A stretch of 13,359 nucleotides of DNA from an uncultured Clostridia bacterium. Lineage in GTDB: Bacteria > Bacillota > Clostridia > Christensenellales > Aristaeellaceae. How positions within the stretch are numbered: position 1 is the stretch's first letter; every line of letters starts with the position of its first letter. The notes below the pieces were generated by a model. The model saw only the letters and a program-made list of their open reading frames with translations. It had not been told where the DNA came from and did not search any database. Location of the stretch: positions 1 through 13,359 of the forward strand of contig CAMDVP010000059.1 of assembly GCA_945877525.1 (NCBI GenBank), given 5' to 3'. Of this stretch, positions 1 through 4,694 are shown in pieces. The translations under genes and the position numbers were made by a program.

Positions 1-194
1 GTGGTCATGTGCAAAAAAGCCTTGGCGGCCTCCTGCAATGCCTGTCCCAGGCAGCAGATGGCTCCGCCCACCCAGAAGGCCCGGAGCAGCCCCTTTGCCA
101 TGTCCGACTTGGGGGACATGCGGTCCACCAGCTGCTTGTAGCGATCCAGCTGCTGCTGCCGCTGGGGCGAGGGCTTGGCGTTTTTGTCAAACAT
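1..194 (-). CDS. spoVAC: Stage V sporulation protein AC, N-terminal part (cut by window edge)
   Basis: SpoVAC is an inner-membrane protein of the SpoVA complex, which moves Ca-dipicolinic acid into the forespore and releases it at germination. Only the first 64 residues are here. They start MFDKNAKPSP and run through a hydrophilic N-terminus with the segment YKQLVDRMSPKSDMAKGLL into the first membrane segment (RAFWVGGAICCLGQAL). The pattern 'Y..LV....PKS....N/GLLRAF.VGG.IC.IGQ' is how I recognise the family. The ATG at 194 is preceded by AGGGAGG. The gene lies 137 nt downstream of spoVAB in the same orientation, so the rest of the spoVA operon presumably continues beyond base 1. The identification is firm; the length and C-terminus cannot be judged. 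Confidence 0.9.
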   Translation of the reverse strand, partial: MFDKNAKPSPQRQQQLDRYKQLVDRMSPKSDMAKGLLRAFWVGGAICCLGQALQEAAKAFLHMT

Positions 195-321
195 GGCGGG
201 AATCCTCCCTTGGATGATTCATGGTGCGGTCCCGGGACTGACGGAAGCGGGTTTCCCGTTCGCCGGGCCGGGGCGGCAAAAGGAGGGTGCATTCAGGAGA
301 ACCGAAGCGCTGCATACGCAT
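187..321 (-). CDS. Possible small ORF between spoVAB and spoVAC (44 codons)
   Basis: The gap between spoVAB and spoVAC holds one open frame of 44 residues starting MRMQRFGSPE. An AGGA lies 8 nt before the first ATG, and an AAGGA lies 6 nt before an in-frame second ATG at 315. Its stop (TGA, 187-189) falls just inside the spoVAC start, an 8-nt overlap that would suit translational coupling. The peptide is Arg/Pro-rich and hydrophilic, with no membrane segment and no family I recognise. It could be chance in GC-rich DNA or merely leader sequence for spoVAC. I list it because it is the only candidate content of this gap and its start and stop signals fit. Confidence 0.22.
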   Translation of the reverse strand: MRMQRFGSPECTLLLPPRPGERETRFRQSRDRTMNHPREDSRHV

Positions 322-331
322 TCCTTCTTTC

Positions 332-748
332 CTACAGGGTGAACAGAAGACTGGCCAGCACCGCGCCCAGGGCCTTGCCCAGGAGCAGGGTCCAGCGAAA
401 GGCAAGGGACATGTCGCCCAGGCGGAAGCGGTGCATCAGCACAGGGGCAACCTCCAGAATTTCCTCCAGGGCGGAGGCTACCATGCCCACAAACATGCCC
501 CCGAAGAGAAGCGCCACCCCGCCGAAAAGGGCGGGCAGGTGCAGGCTGAACCCCAGCGCTCCCTGAAGGGCGGCAAGCTCCAATCCTGCCGCCATGGCCA
601 GGGCAAGCAGGCGGGGCGACGCGGCACGAAGCCTGTCCTGTACCCGGGCGGGAAGCTGCAATACGCACCATACGCAGCTGACCGCCACTGCCATGGTGCC
701 GCCGGTGACGAGCCCCAGCGCCGCGCCCAGAAGATCACGGCCCGTCAT
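332..748 (-). CDS. spoVAB: Stage V sporulation protein AB
   Basis: This 138-aa integral membrane protein belongs to the SpoVA dipicolinic-acid transport complex of the forespore inner membrane. About four hydrophobic segments are visible, at roughly residues 3-25, 44-62, 68-90 and 118-138. The conserved stretch GGMFVGMVASALEEILEV, followed by PVLMHRFRL, is typical of SpoVAB, and the length is close to the roughly 140 aa of the Bacillus protein. The frame is open further upstream, but the ATG at 748 (MTGRDLLGAAL) is chosen because it gives the usual length and overlaps the end of spoVAA by 14 nt, an arrangement that suits translational coupling. Only a weak Shine-Dalgarno-like GGGAAGGGA precedes it. 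Confidence 0.9.
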   Translation of the reverse strand: MTGRDLLGAALGLVTGGTMAVAVSCVWCVLQLPARVQDRLRAASPRLLALAMAAGLELAALQGALGFSLHLPALFGGVALLFGGMFVGMVASALEEILEVAPVLMHRFRLGDMSLAFRWTLLLGKALGAVLASLLFTL

Positions 749-1301
749 GGATTTCCCTTCCCTGAGCCTTTTCCATGTCTGCGCGGTAGGCGCTGAGCTT
801 GACCTCCATGGGGGTGATGGCCCGGGCGGAGGGCAGGGCGTAGAACACTGCAACGCCCAGCGCCACCCCTACGCAATAGGGCACGGTGATCCACCGGGAA
901 TCCTCCGGCTCCTGCCCGGTAAGCAGGCGGTAGACCATGACCTGGGCGGCGGGCATGTCCACATCGCTGTGAAACCAGCTCAGCCCCAGGGCGCTGCCCA
1001 AAAGCAGAATCAGGCAGGCGGCCAGCGCCCGCAGCCACCGCAAGGGATCAGGCCGATGGGGTTTTATCCGGCGGATGTAGCAGCTTTCCGCACCCAGAAG
1101 GCTGATTTCCTCCCCGGGGCAGGCGCTGCGCAGCGCTCGGGCGCACAGGAGCGCATCCAGCCGCCATACGCCCTCGCTGTCGGGGCAGGGCAGGGGAATT
1201 TCCTCCGCACCCTCCGGGGCGATGAGCCGCGCTACATGCCCAAGACGCAGCGGCGTACCCAGGGGAAGCTCGGCCTCCGGGCGAAGCTGGCAGTAGATCA
1301 T
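735..1301 (-). CDS. spoVAA: Stage V sporulation protein AA
   Basis: First gene of the spoVA set; the protein is a membrane component of the Ca-dipicolinate channel in spores. The 188-aa product has a soluble N-terminal domain (residues 1-88) followed by two membrane segments (about 91-109 and 138-156). The most family-specific part is the stretch between and after them: 'SWFHSDVDMPAAQVMVYRLL', then TVPYCVGVALGVAVFY, then the acidic/aromatic tail TPMEVKLSAYRADME. This matches the Bacillus SpoVAA pattern of FHEDV...Y...TGE...IPYSIG...PLEVE. The frame could start 19 codons earlier, but the ATG at 1301 has GGAGG (1309-1313) seven nt upstream and gives a normal N-terminus. It has its own forespore-type promoter at 1324-1353, so it need not depend on readthrough from ypeB. 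Confidence 0.92.
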   Translation of the reverse strand: MIYCQLRPEAELPLGTPLRLGHVARLIAPEGAEEIPLPCPDSEGVWRLDALLCARALRSACPGEEISLLGAESCYIRRIKPHRPDPLRWLRALAACLILLLGSALGLSWFHSDVDMPAAQVMVYRLLTGQEPEDSRWITVPYCVGVALGVAVFYALPSARAITPMEVKLSAYRADMEKAQGREIHDGP

Positions 1302-1323
1302 CCGCTCACCTCCGTGCAGAAAG

Positions 1324-1353
1324 CAGTATGCGCCAATGCCGGCGAAAGCATGC
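1324..1353 (-). promoter_or_regulatory. Candidate sigma-G-type promoter of spoVAA
   Basis: Read on the minus strand: -35 GCATG (1353-1349), an 18-nt spacer, then -10 CATACTG (1330-1324). This fits the sigma-G consensus (GHATR, 17-18 nt, CATxHTA) at 11 of 12 constrained or free positions. The second G of the 'GG' that favours sigma-F is absent. The -10 lies 10 nt before GGAGG, and the element sits in the only gap (53 nt) between ypeB and spoVAA. In Bacillus the spoVA operon is a sigma-G target, which agrees. Consensus matching by eye only. Confidence 0.6.
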
Positions 1354-1354
1354 G

Positions 1355-2680
1355 TCACGCGGTCAGCGTGCCGTTTTCCGAGGGAATGACCTTCAGCAGC
1401 TCCACCTCGCGCCCGTCATCCGCAGCCAGGTAAATGTAGTATTCCCCGTCGCCCAGGGTGACGGAAAACTCGTAGCACAGCACCTCCGAATCATTGCTGG
1501 GCACCAGGCAAAGCCGTGAGGCGCGCACCGCAACGCGGTCTGACAGCAGAGCCTGTGCCTCCTCCCGGGTCAGCACGGGCTCAGGAAGGCTGCGGGACAC
1601 ATGGTTGACCCAGTAGTTATGGGCTTCCAGCCCCACAACCTCGGCGGTGTCCATGCGGAGCTGTACCTTGACCAGATCCGGGTAGAGCACCACGCCGCTT
1701 TGCAAGGCGGCGAAGCTGATCACGCACAGCCCGTCGTAGAGCTGATGATGGGTGGCCTCCATGGGCCCGAAGCCCTGCGCGTCCAGGAAGCGGGCGGCGG
1801 CGTCGCGGCAGGTCTGTACGCTTTGGGTCATGGGAAAGGAGGCGGTTTCCGGCACCATGAGCAGCACCTTGCCGCCCTGCCTTGTGATTTCAAGGTTCAG
1901 CTGCACGTCCGCCGTCTGCACGGTGATGCCCCAGGCGGCAATTTTCCCGCCGGTGTCTGGCGCGGGGGAGACGCTCAGGGTGCGGCTTTCCCCGACAAAG
2001 CGGCGGGCAATGTCCAGCGCCTGGGCCTGGGTGACCTCGCCTGCGGGCAGGCCCCGGGGATCGCCGCTGGCGTGACCGTCGGAGAAGGGTCCGTCATAGA
2101 TGAGGGTGGGATAGTTCATGCCGCCGTCCTTCTCGCCAAGGATTTCCAGGGGACGCTCCTGTGCGGCGGCCTCCGCGGAAAACACGGCTTTCGGCTGGGA
2201 CAGCTTCAGCTGCCGGCTTTCGACGGCCTGCCGGGACAGGGCAAGCTGGCCGCCGAGCCGGGAGCAGGCTGCCAGGTGTGTCTGCAGGCTTTGAAGCGCA
2301 TCGTCGCCAAGCGCGCCGGAGGTGACCGCCGTGGGCAGCAGGGATGCGGCGTAGTCCGACAGGCGGTTGGCGAAGGCAAGGGTATCGGCCATGGCTCCGT
2401 GGCTCAGGGGCAGCAGGGCCAGGCTGCGCTGCACCTGGGCCGCCTGACGCGAAATGGCGCACAGGAGCCGCGCGGTCTGGCCGGGGTCGGAGGACACAAG
2501 GGCCTTTTCCAGGCTGACGGACAGGCTTTGCATTTCCTCGGCGGCCTCGCACAGGGCGCTGCGGTAGGTTTCCTCCAGGGTGCGCTCCAGGGCGGAAAGC
2601 CGCACGCCCTGCCAGACGGCCGCAGCGAGAAGAACCGCCACGGCAGCGCACAGCAGGACCGGGAGAATTTTCTTTCTCAT
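1355..2680 (-). CDS. ypeB: Germination protein YpeB, partner of SleB
   Basis: YpeB is a forespore membrane protein that stabilises the cortex-lytic enzyme SleB in the dormant spore. The 441-aa product (about 450 in Bacillus) has an N-terminal membrane anchor (residues 4-23), a helical domain (about 30-160), the signature YPTLIYDGPFSDG at 190-202, and a C-terminal half with PepSY-like repeats (about 215-282, 285-355 and 368-434). All these parts are as expected for the family. It lies 9 nt downstream of sleB in the same direction, the normal sleB-ypeB pairing. The ATG at 2680 is preceded by TGAGGT, which overlaps the sleB stop. No promoter was seen between the two genes, so they are probably one transcript with spoIIR. 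Confidence 0.95.
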   Translation of the reverse strand: MRKKILPVLLCAAVAVLLAAAVWQGVRLSALERTLEETYRSALCEAAEEMQSLSVSLEKALVSSDPGQTARLLCAISRQAAQVQRSLALLPLSHGAMADTLAFANRLSDYAASLLPTAVTSGALGDDALQSLQTHLAACSRLGGQLALSRQAVESRQLKLSQPKAVFSAEAAAQERPLEILGEKDGGMNYPTLIYDGPFSDGHASGDPRGLPAGEVTQAQALDIARRFVGESRTLSVSPAPDTGGKIAAWGITVQTADVQLNLEITRQGGKVLLMVPETASFPMTQSVQTCRDAAARFLDAQGFGPMEATHHQLYDGLCVISFAALQSGVVLYPDLVKVQLRMDTAEVVGLEAHNYWVNHVSRSLPEPVLTREEAQALLSDRVAVRASRLCLVPSNDSEVLCYEFSVTLGDGEYYIYLAADDGREVELLKVIPSENGTLTA

Positions 2681-2689
2681 GGCGTTACC

Positions 2690-3355
2690 TCAGATGGCGA
2701 AGGCATGCTTGCCGATGGACAGCTGCACCTGGCGGGTACGGATCCATGCGTTGGTAGCGGTGGCAGGGTTGTAATAGTAGATACAACCGCCGGTGGGATC
2801 CCAGCCGTTCATGGCGTCACGGGCCGCGCGGACGCAGCTGGCGGTGGGCTCCAGGTCAAACTGCCCGTCCCATACTGCGTCAAAGGCGCCCGTCTGGAAA
2901 ATCACGCTGCTGATGGTGTTGGGAAAAGCAGCGTGGCGCACCCGGTTGAGCACCACGGCGGCCACCGCCACCTGCCCGATGTAGGGCTCGCCCCGGGCCT
3001 CGCCGTTGACCAGGCGGGCCAGCAGGGTCAGCTCGCTCTCCTGATACAGCCCGGCGGAGAGCGTGCCCCCCGTCAGGCTGATGCCCAGGGCGGCGGCAGT
3101 GGCGCTGCCTACCCGGCCGTCCACCGTCAGGCCGTTTTTGCGCTGAAACCAGAGGACGGCGTTATAGGTTTCCTGGCCGAAAATGCCGTCCACGCTGCTG
3201 GAAAGATAGCCGTATTCCTTCAGCTTCTGCTGCACCAGGCGCACCTGCTCGCCACGGCTGCCCCAGGCCAGCACGGCGGCGCTGCCGCCGATGAGCCACG
3301 AAAGCAGCAAGAACAGCGCCACGAAAAAGACCAGTATTCGACTCGGCTTTGTCAT
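2690..3355 (-). CDS. sleB: Spore cortex-lytic enzyme SleB
   Basis: SleB cuts spore-cortex peptidoglycan, acting as a lytic transglycosylase at muramic-delta-lactam, and is exported across the forespore inner membrane. The 221-aa protein has a signal/anchor segment (about 8-30), a peptidoglycan-binding domain (33-92; GSRGEQVRLVQQKLKEYGY, then DGIFGQETYNAV..FQ) and a C-terminal hydrolase_2 domain (108-221). The domain carries the expected catalytic Glu119 in LARLVNGEARGE, the VAAVVLNRV helix, and the YYYNPATATNAWI motif near the end. The ATG at 3355 overlaps the stop of spoIIR (ATGA) and has GAGGAGG six nt upstream. Its position directly behind an early sigma-F-type gene is unusual, because in Bacillus sleB is a separate late sigma-G transcription unit. 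Confidence 0.96.
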   Translation of the reverse strand: MTKPSRILVFFVALFLLLSWLIGGSAAVLAWGSRGEQVRLVQQKLKEYGYLSSSVDGIFGQETYNAVLWFQRKNGLTVDGRVGSATAAALGISLTGGTLSAGLYQESELTLLARLVNGEARGEPYIGQVAVAAVVLNRVRHAAFPNTISSVIFQTGAFDAVWDGQFDLEPTASCVRAARDAMNGWDPTGGCIYYYNPATATNAWIRTRQVQLSIGKHAFAI

Positions 3356-3918
3356 GGGCAGGCAGCCTCCTCAGGAATGGTGATGAATGGCCTCACAAGG
3401 GCCTCCAGCAGGGCGGAAAGGCTCCAGTCCCACAGAAGCGGGCCGTCTCCCTGCCATGCTGCGGCGCTGTCCAGGGCCAGACGCGGATCGAGCAGCCCCC
3501 ACCAGTTGTGCCCCCGGGCGTCCCCCAGACGGATCATCAGTGCGGGGTATTCTCCGGCGGGAATGGTGATGCCGTCCAGGGTGCGGCTGTCAAATACGGC
3601 CTGCTCCAGCGATACCTCCACCGCGCCTGTGAAGCTCTCGTCCCGGGCGGCCCGGACGGCGGCGCGTGTCAGCTCGGGCATAAGCCCCTCCGCCCGGCGG
3701 AGCATGGTCTGCCCGTCCTTTGGAGCGTCGGCGTAGGCGGCAAGCACCGCGTCCCGCACGCAGCACTTCACCCGCTGCATTTCCGCCGTGTCGTCCTGGG
3801 CAACCACATGGACCCGCAGCAGCACGCCGGTTTTCATGGCGAAAACGGTGCGGCATTCCGCCGGGGCGGCAAGCATGGTCTGCAGGGCCAGGAGCATGGA
3901 AAAAAGCGTTTTCAGCAT
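3352..3918 (-). CDS. spoIIR: Stage II sporulation protein R
   Basis: SpoIIR is the forespore-made, secreted signal that triggers SpoIIGA to process pro-sigma-E in the mother cell. The 188-aa product has a short hydrophobic export signal (about 1-18). It carries the two hallmark blocks of the family: LRVHVVAQDDTAEMQRVK followed by VRDAVL (34-59), and GITIPAGEYPALMIRLG followed by GHNWWGLLDP (116-145). The frame is open 17 codons further upstream, but the ATG at 3918 is preferred: GGAGG (3927-3931) lies 8 nt before it and it gives a clean signal peptide. A forespore-type promoter ends 23 nt upstream of the start codon. It is the first gene of the minus-strand sporulation run. Confidence 0.95.
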   Translation of the reverse strand: MLKTLFSMLLALQTMLAAPAECRTVFAMKTGVLLRVHVVAQDDTAEMQRVKCCVRDAVLAAYADAPKDGQTMLRRAEGLMPELTRAAVRAARDESFTGAVEVSLEQAVFDSRTLDGITIPAGEYPALMIRLGDARGHNWWGLLDPRLALDSAAAWQGDGPLLWDWSLSALLEALVRPFITIPEEAACP

Positions 3919-3941
3919 GGCATACACCTCCGAATCAAGGA

Positions 3942-3971
3942 AAGCATGCCCCATGGAATGAAAATCCATGC
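3942..3971 (-). promoter_or_regulatory. Candidate sigma-F/sigma-G-type promoter of spoIIR
   Basis: Read on the minus strand: -35 GCATG (3971-3967), an 18-nt spacer ending GGGG, then -10 CATGCTT (3948-3942). The G-run before the -10 yields GGGCATGCT, close to the sigma-F form GGnnAnAMT, so sigma-F use (as for Bacillus spoIIR) is plausible. The match to sigma-G is also good. The -10 lies 10 nt before GGAGG, the same layout as the site before spoVAA. The predicted leader would be very short, about 17 nt. Found by eye, not by scoring. Confidence 0.55.
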
Positions 3972-4029
3972 GTCAAACGTATGATTGTCGGAGATGCCGC
4001 CCGGGCGAAGGAAAATGGCGGTGTTCGCC

Positions 4030-4058
4030 TTTACGAACGGGAGGAAAAGTGATAAGAT
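4030..4058 (+). promoter_or_regulatory. Candidate sigma-A promoter of the transporter operon
   Basis: TTTACG (4030-4035), a 17-nt spacer, then TGA-TAAGAT (-10 at 4053-4058) with the TGn extended motif. The hexamers match the consensus at four of six positions each; ideal spacing and the extended -10 make it the best candidate in the divergent gap. It predicts a start near 4065, so the transcript would begin with the hairpin at 4061-4086. It would serve the genes from 4105 onward. Confidence 0.45.
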
Positions 4059-4060
4059 GA

Positions 4061-4099
4061 TTTCGCGCGGGTTCCTGCGCGCGAAACCTTCGCAGGAGG
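4061..4099 (+). promoter_or_regulatory. Leader hairpin with an alternative pairing to the Shine-Dalgarno
   Basis: A perfect 9-bp inverted repeat, TTTCGCGCG (4061-4069) and CGCGCGAAA (4078-4086), encloses an 8-nt loop. Loop and arm bases TCCTGCG (4073-4079) can instead pair with CGCAGGA (4091-4097), which includes part of the AGGAGG ribosome site (4094-4099). The two structures exclude each other, so the leader could switch between an open and a covered ribosome site. There is no T-run, so it is not a terminator. The function is inferred from pairing only. Confidence 0.4.
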
Positions 4100-4104
4100 A
4101 AATG

Positions 4105-4587
4105 ATGATGTATGAACGCTATACGTCCCGCTCCGGCGGCATGCGGAGCGAAGGCAATGTGATGAAGGAGCGCATCCGCACAGGCGTGATGATTGCGTTG
4201 CTTGCGGCGGTGATTGTACTGGCCGTGCTGGGCGGCCGGGCCATGAGCTATCAGGCGGAAGCCCATACCACCTTCGTCCACCGCATCCAGACCGAGTGCA
4301 ACAGCGCCCTCAACCTGTCCGGCTCCCTCAGCCGCACGGCGGGCTCCAGTTCCTCGGCCATTCTGGGGCGCATCCGCAGCCATGTGTACGCCATGGACGC
4401 CATCAATCAGCTCAACGCCAGCATGGAGGGCAGCTATCTGGTGAACAACGACCTGTTTACCAGCCTCTATGCCATGCTGGACGATTATTCCGACAAACTG
4501 ATTACCGGCATGGTGACCGGCGAATTGCAGACCAACCTCACCGCGGCCCTCACCAACCTGCAGGAGCAGACCAACCAGCTGAAGTAA
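4105..4587 (+). CDS. Membrane-anchored helical protein resembling the N-terminal half of YpeB
   Basis: The 160-aa product has a basic N-terminus, one membrane segment (about 27-44, MIALLAAVIVLAVLGG) and an all-helical outer domain (about 52-160) with a Ser-rich stretch at 79-84. I know no named family for it. By eye its layout tracks residues 1-150 of the YpeB encoded at 1355-2680: basic start, anchor, a Cys-containing first helix (Cys65 here, Cys44 in YpeB), a short loop, an (N)RL/ML-DDY/SDY helix with a conserved Asp-Tyr, then G-L and a final helix ending QL. The PepSY half is missing. Three ATGs in a row (4102, 4105, 4108) follow AGGAGG; 4105 and 4108 have the better spacing, and an in-frame ATG at 4162 is also possible. 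It is divergent from spoIIR and 107 nt ahead of the binding-protein gene. The similarity may be only shared helical composition. Confidence 0.75.
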   Translation: MMYERYTSRSGGMRSEGNVMKERIRTGVMIALLAAVIVLAVLGGRAMSYQAEAHTTFVHRIQTECNSALNLSGSLSRTAGSSSSAILGRIRSHVYAMDAINQLNASMEGSYLVNNDLFTSLYAMLDDYSDKLITGMVTGELQTNLTAALTNLQEQTNQLK

Positions 4588-4694
4588 CAAATTTGGTATT
4601 TTTTCTCCGGAATGGAAGAAAACAAGGCCGGTGTGCGTTGTCATGGTGGAGCGGGCGCAAAGCAGCGCCCCGAGGGAAAGGAGACAACGCGACG
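4588..4694 (+). other. Gap with GC hairpin before the binding-protein gene
   Basis: This non-coding gap holds the inverted repeat GGGCGC (4653-4658) / GCGCCC (4665-4670), with a 6-nt loop, just before the AAAGGAG ribosome site of the next gene. No T-run follows and no convincing promoter was found. It is more likely a local leader structure than a terminator, so I treat the flanking genes as co-transcribed. Confidence 0.4.

Noticed and set aside
1601..3736. A 711-codon plus-strand frame opposite ypeB, sleB and spoIIR
   Set aside because: Gly/Gln/His-rich shadow running across three well-recognised minus-strand genes.
3921..3926. CATACA as a sigma-E -10 box on the plus strand
   Set aside because: No -35-like sequence at the right distance, and it lies just upstream of the spoIIR start codon, in its leader.
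3919..3969. Longer start for SpoIIR (17 extra codons)
   Set aside because: It would cover the promoter-like site and the GGAGG; the inner ATG at 3918 has good ribosome-site spacing and a proper signal peptide.
3985..4104. Longer start for the YpeB-like small protein
   Set aside because: The extra 40 codons span the candidate promoter, the hairpin and the AGGAGG site, and add no family feature.
4653..4670. GGGCGC/GCGCCC hairpin as a terminator before the binding-protein gene
   Set aside because: Only six base pairs and no T-tract; it lies right against the ribosome site.
4296..4694. Longer start for the binding protein
   Set aside because: It overlaps the preceding gene in another frame; the ATG at 4695 directly begins a signal peptide.
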